64,000 bases of DNA from Streptomyces olindensis (GTDB lineage: Bacteria; Actinomycetota; Actinomycetes; Streptomycetales; Streptomycetaceae). Both the position numbers and the translations under genes were made by a program. Below are positions 36,485-44,243 of this stretch, in pieces; the stretch's first letter is position 1, and each line of letters starts with the position of its first letter. The stretch lies in NCBI GenBank assembly GCA_000696115.1, contig JJOH01000001.1:307410-371409 (forward strand), read 5' to 3'. Below the pieces are notes generated by a model. It saw nothing but the letters and a program-made list of their open reading frames with translations, did no database searches and was not told the origin of the DNA.

Positions 36485-37609
36485 ATGGAGAACCTGCTGC
36501 GACCGCTGATCGTGGTCGGTGGCTCGGTCGTGCTCACGCTGGTGATCGGCTGGGCCACCGACTTCCTGCTGCGCAAGGCCGACGAACGGCACCACGACAC
36601 CCCGCTGTGGGGGCTGCTGCGCCGTGGCCGCATCCCGTACCAGCTCGTCCTCTTCGCGGCCCTGCTGAGAGGGTCCTACGACGAGGCGCAGCTGCTGGAG
36701 AGCCGCCGCGAGGGCATCGGCCAGGCGCTGACCCTGGTCCTGATCGGGTCGACCGCCTGGCTGGTGATCCGGATCGCGGCGGCGATCGTCGAGACCTCGT
36801 ACAGCCGCTACGCCAGCGCCCGGGCCCACCGCGACCCGGCCAGGGTCCGCCGGGTGCGCACCCAGGTGACGCTGATCATGCGGGTGGTGTCGGCGATCGT
36901 CGGCGTGGTGGCCGCGGCGAGCATGCTGCTGACGTTCCCGGCGTTCCGCGCGGCGGGTGCCTCGCTGCTGGCCTCGGCCGGCATCCTCGGCATCGTCGCC
37001 GGTGTCGCCGCGCAGTCCACGCTGAGCAACATGTTCGCGGGGTTCCAGATCGCCTTCGGCGACATGGTCCGCATCGGGGACACCGTGGTCGTGGACGGCG
37101 AGTGGGGCACGGTCGAGGAGATCACGCTGACGTTCCTGACCGTGCGCACCTGGGACGAGCGCCGGATCACCATGCCGGTGTCGTACTTCACGTCCAAGCC
37201 GTTCGAGAACTGGTCGCGCGGCACGCCGCAGATGACCGGCACCGTCTTCTGGCACGTCGACCACACGGCCCCCGTGGAGGCGATGCGCGAGAAGCTCCGC
37301 GACGTCCTGCGCGAGTGCCCCGCCTGGGACGGCCGCGCCTACGACCTGTCCGTCACGGACACCACGCCGAGCACCATGCAGGTGCGGGCGCTGGTGACGG
37401 CGAAGGACGCGGACGACATCTGGACCGTGCGGGTCACGGTCCGCGAGCAGATGCTCCGCTGGCTGTCCGGGGAGCACCCGTACGCCCTGCCCCGGGTCAA
37501 CACGGCGGACGCGATCCTGCCGCCGTCCTGGAACGGCCACCGCCCTTCCCCGGACGGCGTCCCGAACCAGCAGCGCCGCTTCCACGGCTCGGCCCGCCCG
37601 GAACGCTGA
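36485..37609 (+). CDS. MscS family mechanosensitive ion channel
   Basis: A 374-residue protein with four or five membrane segments and the MscS pore helix: LLASAGILGIVAGVAAQSTLSNMFAGFQIAFGDMVRIGD, which includes the conserved pore-to-beta-domain transition. The C-terminal cytoplasmic domain has VVDGEWGTVEEITLTFLTVRTWDERRITMPVSYFTSKPFENWSR. Such channels open under membrane tension to release solutes during osmotic downshock. The C-terminus ends in an unstructured Pro/Arg tail. A 16-bp terminator follows. Confidence 0.93.
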   Translation: MENLLRPLIVVGGSVVLTLVIGWATDFLLRKADERHHDTPLWGLLRRGRIPYQLVLFAALLRGSYDEAQLLESRREGIGQALTLVLIGSTAWLVIRIAAAIVETSYSRYASARAHRDPARVRRVRTQVTLIMRVVSAIVGVVAAASMLLTFPAFRAAGASLLASAGILGIVAGVAAQSTLSNMFAGFQIAFGDMVRIGDTVVVDGEWGTVEEITLTFLTVRTWDERRITMPVSYFTSKPFENWSRGTPQMTGTVFWHVDHTAPVEAMREKLRDVLRECPAWDGRAYDLSVTDTTPSTMQVRALVTAKDADDIWTVRVTVREQMLRWLSGEHPYALPRVNTADAILPPSWNGHRPSPDGVPNQQRRFHGSARPER

Positions 37610-37622
37610 CGGACACGGACAC

Positions 37623-37661
37623 AGCAGGAGGGCTGCCCGTTCCCGGGGCAGCCCTCCTGCT
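37623..37661. terminator. 16-bp bidirectional terminator
   Basis: AGCAGGAGGGCTGCCC at 37623-37638 pairs perfectly with 37646-37661 across a 7-nt loop, between the convergent MscS and SDR genes. Confidence 0.85.
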
Positions 37662-37670
37662 GGTCTTCGG

Positions 37671-38411
37671 TCAGTGACCGCGCTCGGCGCCGCCGTTGAC
37701 CTGGATGATCTGGGAGGTGATGTGCCCGGCCTCCGGGGAGGCGAGCCAGTGCAGGGTCTCGGCGACGTCGGCGGGGGTCCCGGCCCGGCCGGTCGAGGTC
37801 TCGCCGACGAGCCGCGCCCGCCGCTCCTCGACCATCGAGTCCCCGAAGAACTCGGTGTCCTCGATGTAGCCGGGCGCGACGACGTTCGCGGTGATGCCGC
37901 GCGGTCCCAGCTCCCGCGCCAGATCGTGGGCGTACGGGTGCAGCCCCGCCTTGGCCGCCGCGTAGGCCCCGCTCCCGGATCCCCGGTAGGCGGCGATGGA
38001 ACTGAGGAAGAGCACCCGCCCGCCGGGCTCGGCGAGCCGCGGCTTCAGCGCCTCGGTGAGCAGGACGGCGGTCAGGGTGTTGAGCCGGAAGTTCACGGTC
38101 CAGGTGTGCGCGACGGCCTCCAGCGGATCGTCGCCCGCGGCGTCCGGTTCCAGCAGCCCGTTGCCTCCGGCACTGTGCACGAGCACGTCCACGGACCCGA
38201 ACTCCCGCTCCACGAAGGCGGCGACACCCCGCACGTCCTCCGGCTCGGCGAGATCGGCCGCATACGTCAGCGCGCCGGGCACCCCGGCCTTCTCCAGCAC
38301 CGCGGCCCGCCGCCCGAGCAGCAGCACCCGGTCCCCGCCCGCGGCGAAGACCCGGGCCGCCGCAAGCCCAATTCCCGTTCCTCCACCACTGATCACTACG
38401 TTCCGTGCCAT
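37671..38411 (-). CDS. Short-chain dehydrogenase/reductase
   Basis: A 246-residue classical SDR. The NAD(P)-binding motif is SGGGTGIGLAAARVFAAGG, the Asn region HSAGGNGLL, the catalytic Ser in VLFLSSIAAYRGS and the YxxxK pair in YAAAKAGLHPYAHDLARELGPRGITANVVAPG. The C-terminus TSQIIQVNGGAERGH matches the usual end. Arg in LLGRRAAVLE after the second strand hints at NADP(H). The substrate is unknown; the family includes 3-oxoacyl-ACP reductases. It is convergent with the MscS gene. Confidence 0.92.
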   Translation of the reverse strand: MARNVVISGGGTGIGLAAARVFAAGGDRVLLLGRRAAVLEKAGVPGALTYAADLAEPEDVRGVAAFVEREFGSVDVLVHSAGGNGLLEPDAAGDDPLEAVAHTWTVNFRLNTLTAVLLTEALKPRLAEPGGRVLFLSSIAAYRGSGSGAYAAAKAGLHPYAHDLARELGPRGITANVVAPGYIEDTEFFGDSMVEERRARLVGETSTGRAGTPADVAETLHWLASPEAGHITSQIIQVNGGAERGH

Positions 38412-38450
38412 ACGAACGACCCTACGATCCGTCGGCCGCCGAGGGCGAAC

Positions 38451-40037
38451 TCAGCGCAGGCTGCGCACGTCAAGATGCCGCAAAACCCGGTCCACCACCT
38501 CGGGGTCCGCCCCGGGTTCGCTGCGCGCCGCCAGCACCTCGTGCCGCGCCGCGCTCAGCATCTCCTGCTGGATCCGCCGCACCCGCTTCACGCGCCGCGC
38601 CCGCTCCCGGTACGCCTCCCGCCGCTCGTCCTCCGCGAGTTCGGGACTGATCCGCACCCCGATGTCGAAGGCCCGCCGCAGCATCTGCTCGGAGAGGTCC
38701 TCCGGCAGCTCCTCGTCCTCCTCGATCTCCCGGAGCCTGCGCTTCGCCGCCTTCGCCGCCCGGATCGCCAGCGCCTTCGCGAACTCCTTCTCCTGGTCGG
38801 TGTCGGCCTTCACCCCGAGCCTCCGCACCAGCCACGGCAACGTCAGTCCCTGCACCACCAGCGTCGCCATGATCACCCCGAAGGCGATGAAGATGATCTC
38901 GTCCCGGCTCGGGAACGGCGCCCCGGAATCCGTCTCCAGCGGAATGGCCAGCACCAGCGCCACCGACGCCACGCCGCGCATCCCGGACCACCACATCACC
39001 ACGGTCTCGCGCCAGCTCACCGGGATGTCCTCGTCGTAGTCCCGCCGCGCGTGCAGCCGCTTGGTCAGCCACGTCGCCGGCAGCAGCCACAGCAGCCGTA
39101 CGAGGACGACCACGCACACCACCAGCGCCGCCCACCCGAGCAGTTGGCCCCACCGGCCGGTCGCGGTGTGGATGGCGTTGTGCAGTTCGAGTCCGACCAG
39201 CCCGAACGCCACACCGGTGACGAGGGTGTCGACGATGTTCCAGAACGTGTGTCCGGCCAGCCGTGTCATGACGTCGTCGGCGTCGGCGCCGTACTCCGCG
39301 AGGAACAGCGCGGTGGTGAGCACGGCGAGCACCCCGGAGCCGTGCAGCTCCTCGGCCATGACGTAGGAGGCGTACGGCACCAGCAGGGTGAGCCCGATCT
39401 GCAGGGTCGCGTCCTCGAGCAGTTCCATCAGCTTGTTCGCGCCCCAGCCCAGTGCCAGGCCCACGGCCACCGCCACCACGGCCGACAGCACCAGGTCGAG
39501 CCCGGCCTTCCAGGGCGAGAACGTCCCGCTGACGGCGGCGGCGATCGCCACGTGGTAGAGGACGATGGCCGTCACGTCGTTGAAGAGCCCCTCGCCCTCC
39601 AGGATCGACACCAGCCGGCGCGGCAGCCCCAACTGCCCGGCGACGGCCGTCGCCGCGACCGGGTCCGGCGGCGCCACCAGTGCGCCGAGCGCGAACGCCG
39701 CGGCGAGCGGCAGCCCGGGCACGATCGCGTTGGCCGCGGCGGCCACACAGGCCATGGTGACGAACACCAGGGCCACGGCCAGCAGGAAGATCGGTCTCTT
39801 GTTCGCCGCGAACTGCCGCCACGAGGTGCGTCGTACGGCGGCGTACAGCAGGGGCGGCAGCAGCAGCGGCAGGATCAGGTCGGGCGGGATGTCGACGTTC
39901 GGCACGAAGTCGAGCAGGGCGAGGACTATGCCGAGGAGCGTCATCAGCACCGGCGCGGGCACCCCGAGCCGGTCCCCGACCGGGACGCTGATCACGGCCC
40001 CGAGCAGCAGCACGAACAACAGGGCCAACTGATCCAC
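38451..40037 (-). CDS. Na+/H+ antiporter (CPA1 family)
   Basis: A 528-residue transporter with about twelve membrane segments over residues 1-400 and a charged cytoplasmic tail (about 400-528, Arg/Glu-rich). Ion-binding signatures of CPA1 exchangers are present: LVAPPDPVAATAVAGQLGLPRRLVSILEGEGLFNDVTAIVLYHV, which includes the essential paired acidic region (EGLFND). SWRETVVMWWSGMRGVASVALVLAIPLE is the Arg-containing helix typical of NhaP/NHE types. It probably regulates pH and Na+. GTG start. The 95-bp upstream gap to the GNAT stop shows no strong hairpin. Confidence 0.92.
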   Translation of the reverse strand: MDQLALLFVLLLGAVISVPVGDRLGVPAPVLMTLLGIVLALLDFVPNVDIPPDLILPLLLPPLLYAAVRRTSWRQFAANKRPIFLLAVALVFVTMACVAAAANAIVPGLPLAAAFALGALVAPPDPVAATAVAGQLGLPRRLVSILEGEGLFNDVTAIVLYHVAIAAAVSGTFSPWKAGLDLVLSAVVAVAVGLALGWGANKLMELLEDATLQIGLTLLVPYASYVMAEELHGSGVLAVLTTALFLAEYGADADDVMTRLAGHTFWNIVDTLVTGVAFGLVGLELHNAIHTATGRWGQLLGWAALVVCVVVLVRLLWLLPATWLTKRLHARRDYDEDIPVSWRETVVMWWSGMRGVASVALVLAIPLETDSGAPFPSRDEIIFIAFGVIMATLVVQGLTLPWLVRRLGVKADTDQEKEFAKALAIRAAKAAKRRLREIEEDEELPEDLSEQMLRRAFDIGVRISPELAEDERREAYRERARRVKRVRRIQQEMLSAARHEVLAARSEPGADPEVVDRVLRHLDVRSLR

Positions 40038-40132
40038 GGTCAGCGCTCCGGGAGGTCAGACGGTCACACGACTGCCCTCAAGCCTGCCACGCAACTCCGG
40101 GGACAAACCGTTTCGGCACTCACCGCGACGGG

Positions 40133-40606
40133 CTAGAGCGAACGCCGCATCCCCTGGTGCGGAATACCCGCCTCCAGGTACTCCGGCCCGTAGGCCTGGT
40201 AGCCGAGCCGCTGGTAGAAGCCGAGCGCGTGCGTCTGGGCGTGCAGGTCCACGGCTGCGAGCCCCCGTGCGCGTGCCGCGTCCTCGATGGCCCGCACCAG
40301 GGCGACCCCCACACCGAGCCCGCGCGCGTGAGCGGCCACGGCGAGCCGGCCGAGGGAGCCCACGGACGGGTCGGCTCCGGTCTGCGCCACGGCCGCCTCC
40401 CCGACCAGCAGCCGCCCCGTCCCGAGCGGTACGCCGTCCTCCCGGACCGCCAGCACATGGACGGCCCCGGCGTCGTACGCGTCGTACTCCAGGTCCTCGG
40501 GCACGCCCTGCTCGCCGACGAAGACCTCCTTGCGCACCGCGAAGCACGCCTCACGGTCGGCCGGGCCCTCGGCGACCCGCACGACATACGTCGGGGTGGT
40601 GCTCAC
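40133..40606 (-). CDS. GNAT family N-acetyltransferase
   Basis: A 157-residue [30 protein letters not shown] opens the domain as in ElaA-like members, then [18 protein letters not shown], the acetyl-CoA motif [30 protein letters not shown] and [30 protein letters not shown]. The closing segment matches the ElaA-type group. The acceptor is unknown. The GTG start overlaps the stop of the pseudouridine synthase by 4 nt (40603-40606). Confidence 0.9.
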   Translation of the reverse strand: MSTTPTYVVRVAEGPADREACFAVRKEVFVGEQGVPEDLEYDAYDAGAVHVLAVREDGVPLGTGRLLVGEAAVAQTGADPSVGSLGRLAVAAHARGLGVGVALVRAIEDAARARGLAAVDLHAQTHALGFYQRLGYQAYGPEYLEAGIPHQGMRRSL

Positions 40607-41547
40607 GCGTAGGTCTCCTCCCGGACCTGGTCCAGGGCCTTCTGCAGGTCCTCCGGGTAGTCGCAGGAGAACTCGGCCCACTGCCCGTCCCCGGGGTGCT
40701 CGAAGCCGAGCCGCACCGCGTGCAGCCACTGGCGGGTCAGACCGAGGCGCTTGGCGAGCGTCGGGTCGGCGCCGTAGGTCAGGTCGCCGACGCAGGGGTG
40801 CCGGTGGGCGGCCATGTGGACGCGGATCTGATGCGTGCGGCCGGTCTCCAGCTTCACGTCGAGCAGGGAGGCGGCGCGGAACGCCTCGATGAGGTCGTAG
40901 TGCGTGACGGACGGCTTGCCCTCGGCCGTGACCGCCCACTTGTAGTCGTGCTGCGGGTGCCGGCCGATGGGCGCGTCGATGGTGCCGCTGGTCGGGTCGG
41001 GGTGGCCCTGGACGAGCGTGTGGTACCGCTTGTCGACCGTGCGCTCCTTGAACTGGCGCTTCAGCGACGTGTACGCGTACTCGGACTTGGCGACGACCAT
41101 CAGCCCGGACGTGCCGACGTCGAGGCGGTGGACGATGCCCTGGCGCTCGGCGGCACCGGAGGTGGAGATCCGGTACCCGGCGGCGGCGAGGCCTCCGATG
41201 ACGGTCGGCCCGGTCCAGCCCGGCGACGGGTGCGCGGCCACGCCGACCGGCTTGACGATGACGACCACGTCATCGTCGTCGTGCACGATCTCCATGCCCT
41301 CGACCGGCTCGGCCACCACCTGCACCGGCGCGGGCGCCTGCGGCATCTCGACCTCCAGCCAGGCACCGCCGTGCACGCGCTCCGACTTGCCGACCACCGA
41401 CCCGTCGACCGTGACCTTCCCCGCGGCGGCGAGCTCGGCCGCCTTGGTCCGGGAGAAGCCGAACATGCGGGAGATGGCGGCGTCGACACGCTCGCCCTCC
41501 AGGCCGTCGGGCACGGGCAGGGTACGGATCTCGGGAATCGTGCTCAC
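40603..41547 (-). CDS. RluD-type 23S rRNA pseudouridine synthase
   Basis: A 314-residue protein with an N-terminal S4 RNA-binding domain ([32 protein letters not shown]) and the RluA/RluD catalytic domain. The catalytic Asp lies in [50 protein letters not shown] is the expected active-site closing segment. It probably isomerises uridines of 23S rRNA helix 69, as RluD does; the exact target is inferred. It lies directly downstream of lspA, the classical lspA-rluD arrangement. Confidence 0.93.
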   Translation of the reverse strand: MSTIPEIRTLPVPDGLEGERVDAAISRMFGFSRTKAAELAAAGKVTVDGSVVGKSERVHGGAWLEVEMPQAPAPVQVVAEPVEGMEIVHDDDDVVVIVKPVGVAAHPSPGWTGPTVIGGLAAAGYRISTSGAAERQGIVHRLDVGTSGLMVVAKSEYAYTSLKRQFKERTVDKRYHTLVQGHPDPTSGTIDAPIGRHPQHDYKWAVTAEGKPSVTHYDLIEAFRAASLLDVKLETGRTHQIRVHMAAHRHPCVGDLTYGADPTLAKRLGLTRQWLHAVRLGFEHPGDGQWAEFSCDYPEDLQKALDQVREETYA

Positions 41548-41590
41548 CCGTCGAGTATGCCGGACGGGTCCGACACCGCCGTACGGGTGC

Positions 41591-42232
41591 TCAGTCCTTG
41601 TGGACGGTGCCGTCCGGGTCGAGCCCCTTGAACGACAGCAGCACGATCAGGATGCCGCCGCACACGATCGCCGAGTCGGCCAGGTTGAACACGGCGAAGT
41701 GCTTGGGCGCGATGAAGTCCACGACCGCGCCCTCGAAGACGCCCGGTGCCCGGAAGATCCGGTCGGTGAGGTTGCCCAGCGCACCGCCGAGCAGCAGGCC
41801 CAGCGCGATCGCCCAGGGCAGGCTGTACAGCTTGCGGGCGAGCCGGGCGATCACCACGATCACCGCCGCCGCGATCATGGTGAAGATCACGGTGAAGGCC
41901 TCGCCGAAGCCGAAGGCCGCGCCCGCGTTGCGGATCGCCTCGAACTTCAGCCAGTCCCCGATGATCTCGATGGGCGGGTGGTGCTCCAGCTTGGCCACCA
42001 CGATCATCTTGCTGATCAGGTCCAGGGCGTACGCGAACGTGGCGACGGCGAACAGCACCGCGATCCGGCGCCTGCCCCGGGGCCTTCCGGCCGTGGCCTC
42101 CGGCTCGTCCGTGCCCGACGCGCCGGCGGCCGCCGCCGTATCGTCGGTGCCGGACTCGCCGGGCCGGTCCTGCCCGTTCCCGGCCGCGTCCGGTGTGTCC
42201 GGCGTACCGATGATGCGCTCCGCCTCTGCCAC
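41591..42232 (-). CDS. lspA: Lipoprotein signal peptidase (signal peptidase II)
   Basis: A 213-residue aspartyl protease of the membrane that removes signal peptides from diacylglyceryl-modified prolipoproteins, following Lgt. About 55 hydrophilic residues precede the first membrane segment, a longer N-terminus than in enteric LspA. Family motifs are [27 protein letters not shown] (first catalytic Asp) and [24 protein letters not shown] (second catalytic Asp). The start is GTG 42232, 89 nt after the DksA-like gene. It forms a pair with the pseudouridine synthase gene. Confidence 0.96.
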   Translation of the reverse strand: MAEAERIIGTPDTPDAAGNGQDRPGESGTDDTAAAAGASGTDEPEATAGRPRGRRRIAVLFAVATFAYALDLISKMIVVAKLEHHPPIEIIGDWLKFEAIRNAGAAFGFGEAFTVIFTMIAAAVIVVIARLARKLYSLPWAIALGLLLGGALGNLTDRIFRAPGVFEGAVVDFIAPKHFAVFNLADSAIVCGGILIVLLSFKGLDPDGTVHKD

Positions 42233-42321
42233 GTGAGTCCCTCAACCTAGGTGCCTGACTGAGGACGAGGGTACGGCACACCTCGGGCCGCCCACGTGCT
42301 CGGGAGGCATTCGGCGGCCGG

Positions 42322-43620
42322 TCAGTACCGGCGCTCCTGCTTCTGCTTGCACTCCACGCACAACGTGGCCCGCGGGAACGCCTGCATCCGGGCCTTGCCG
42401 ATGGGGTTGCCGCAGTTCTCGCACAGGCCGTAGGTGCCGGAGTCGAGGCGGTCCAGGGCGCGCTCGGTCTGGTCGAGCATCTCGCGCGCGTTGGCGGCAA
42501 GGGCCAGCTCGTGCTCGCGCGTGATGTTCTTGCTGCCGGTGTCCGCCTCGTCGTGGCCCGCGCCGTCCCCGGAGTCCCGCATCAGACCGGCGAGCGACCG
42601 CTCCGACGAGGTGATCTCCTCACGCAGCCGCGCCTCCTCCGACATCAGCTCGGAGCGCGCCTCCTCGACCTCCTCCGTCGTCCAGGGGTCCTCGCCCGGG
42701 CGTACCGCCAGCTCACCGGGCTCCACCGCGCCCGCCCGCGCCTTCGGAACGGCGGTCTTCGCCGCCGTTGCCGTGCCAGGAGTCTTCTTCGCACCCACCG
42801 TCGTCGCTCCCGTCTGCGGCGCGGCCTCGGCCGCACCCGCCTTCTTGGCCGTGCTGGTCCCGGCCGTGTCCTGTGTGGCCCCACCGGTCCGGGCGGCGCC
42901 CTTCCCGGCCGGGCCCTTCGTGGTGGTGCTCCCGCCTCCGGCGCCCTGCCCGGCGACACCTTCGGCGCCCTTCTTCGCGGCGTCGGCCTTGGCGGCCTTG
43001 GCCCTGGTGACAGCGGCCTTCTTGGCCGCCGCCCCCTTGGCCGCCGCCCCCTTGGCAGCCGCCTTCTTCTCGGCCGCCGCCCCCTTGGCGACCGCCTTCT
43101 TTCCGGCCACCGCCCCCTTGGCGGTCGCCTTCTCGGCCGCCGCACCCTTGGCAGTCGCCTCCTTGGCGGTCGCCTTCTCGGCCGCCGTCTTCTTGGCCGC
43201 CGTCTTCTTGGCCGTCTTCCTGACAGCGGCCTTCTTGGCTGTCGTCTTCTCGGCGGCTGCCTTGGCCGGAGCCTTCCCGGCAGCCCCCTTCCTGGCGGGG
43301 GCCTTGGCCGCGGCCTTCCCAGGTGCGGCTCTCTCGGTCGCTCCCCGCTCGGCCCCACCCCGCTCGCCCGCACCCTGCCCGGCCGCCGCACCCCCCTCCG
43401 CCCCGCCCGTTCTGGCCGTCACCTTCTTGACGGCCGCCTTGGTCTTCTTGACAGCAGCCTTCGTCCCCTCGGTCGCCTTCCCCGCCGCCCCCTTCGCCGC
43501 CCGCCCCACCGAACCCCCCTGGGTGGACTTCTTCCCACCCACGTCCTTGGCCGCACCGCCGGAGGCCTCCCCGGACCTGCCGGACGCCGGCTGCTGTACG
43601 GCGGTCTTCTTCGCCACCAT
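42322..43620 (-). CDS. DksA/TraR zinc-finger protein with long Lys/Ala-rich N-terminal domain
   Basis: A 432-residue protein. The last 110 or so residues form a DksA/TraR-type coiled coil and zinc finger: a helix ([21 protein letters not shown]), then [36 protein letters not shown], a C-x2-C-x17-C-x2-C site. Typical DksA-family proteins bind the RNA polymerase secondary channel. The first 310 residues are extremely Lys/Ala-rich with short repeats such as [12 protein letters not shown] and [15 protein letters not shown], resembling histone H1-like tails and predicted to bind DNA. ATG 43620 has GAAGGGG upstream. A small palindrome lies in the leader (43634-43646). Confidence 0.88.
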   Translation of the reverse strand: MVAKKTAVQQPASGRSGEASGGAAKDVGGKKSTQGGSVGRAAKGAAGKATEGTKAAVKKTKAAVKKVTARTGGAEGGAAAGQGAGERGGAERGATERAAPGKAAAKAPARKGAAGKAPAKAAAEKTTAKKAAVRKTAKKTAAKKTAAEKATAKEATAKGAAAEKATAKGAVAGKKAVAKGAAAEKKAAAKGAAAKGAAAKKAAVTRAKAAKADAAKKGAEGVAGQGAGGGSTTTKGPAGKGAARTGGATQDTAGTSTAKKAGAAEAAPQTGATTVGAKKTPGTATAAKTAVPKARAGAVEPGELAVRPGEDPWTTEEVEEARSELMSEEARLREEITSSERSLAGLMRDSGDGAGHDEADTGSKNITREHELALAANAREMLDQTERALDRLDSGTYGLCENCGNPIGKARMQAFPRATLCVECKQKQERRY

Positions 43621-43633
43621 GGCCGCGGCCCCT

Positions 43634-43646
43634 TCACATATTGTGA
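43634..43646 (-). promoter_or_regulatory. Short palindrome in the leader of the DksA-like gene
   Basis: TCACA-TAT-TGTGA forms a perfect 5-3-5 inverted repeat 14 bp upstream of the ATG, overlapping the edge of the ribosome-binding region. It is notably AT-rich for this genome, so it may be an operator, but it could be chance. Confidence 0.3.
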
Positions 43647-43927
43647 TCTTGCTCGCGAATCGTGCTGGGACGATAAATCGACTCGAGTCCCGCGGCAACG
43701 GGGCACACCGCCCGATTCGCCCGCCTCGCGCACGCCGCGCGGCGAACCTGCATCCGTTGTGCCCAGCTCCCCGCCCGGTAATCCGCCGAGCCGGACGTCC
43801 CAGGATCCGAACACCCATACCACCCCATTCGAGTCATCAAACCCATAAGCCACCCTCCCCGCGCCACCCCGGCCCCGGGGACCCCGGGTCCCCGGAAAAG
43901 CGGTCGGCCGCTGTCCGCCCGGCGCCG

Positions 43928-43933
43928 TACACT
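43928..43933 (+). promoter_or_regulatory. Putative ileS -10 box
   Basis: TACACT at 43928-43933 lies about 18-20 bp upstream of the 5' base of T-box Stem I. No good -35 is seen at 16-19 bp spacing. Confidence 0.4.
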
Positions 43934-43950
43934 GGGCGGAGCGAAAAGCG

Positions 43951-44233
43951 TGGATGGGGACGAGTAGCGGCGTACGCAGCCCAGAGCGACCCGGGGACGG
44001 TGGAAGCCCGGGGGCGAGCGCGACGTGAAGATCACCCCGGAGCCGCCGGAAGAACGCCACAGCGGTGAGCCGTGGCCAGTAGAACCGGCATCGCGACCCC
44101 AATGAGGGGGCTCGCCGGCGCACACCCCGTGCCGGAGGGCCAAGGAGGGTGGTACCGCGGGAGCGCGCCGAAGGCGGCGCAGGCAGACGTAGCTCTCGTC
44201 CCTCCGGACGGAAGGCAGCAAGTCCGCCGGAGG
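43951..44233 (+). ncRNA. T-box riboswitch leader of ileS (translational type)
   Basis: The conserved T-box sequence AAGGAGGGTGGTACCGCGG occurs at 44142-44160, containing the UGGU bulge that pairs with the uncharged tRNA 3' end. Stem I is full length: a basal helix pairs GGGG 43956-43959 with CCCC 44035-44038. The S-turn AGTA is at 43963-43966. The distal loops AGAGCGACC and GGTGGAAGC follow the canonical pattern, and the specifier loop reads GTGAAG-ATC-A with specifier AUC (Ile) at 44031-44033. Downstream, CCTCCGGAC (44201-44209) can pair with 44222-44233, which contains the ileS Shine-Dalgarno GGAGG (44229-44233). CCCTCC also forms the 3' side of the antisequestrator. Uncharged tRNA-Ile should therefore expose the ribosome-binding site. 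No terminator U-tract is seen. Confidence 0.93.
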
Positions 44234-44243
44234 AAGCCCGCTG

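Larger units (their letters stand above)
43621..43950. other. Divergent intergenic region between the DksA-like gene and the ileS T-box
   Basis: About 330 bp with no coding signal. It must contain the promoter for the DksA-like gene, which has an AT-richer stretch near 43640-43690, and the start of the ileS transcription unit near 43940. I see no repeats other than the 13-bp palindrome at 43634-43646. Confidence 0.6.
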
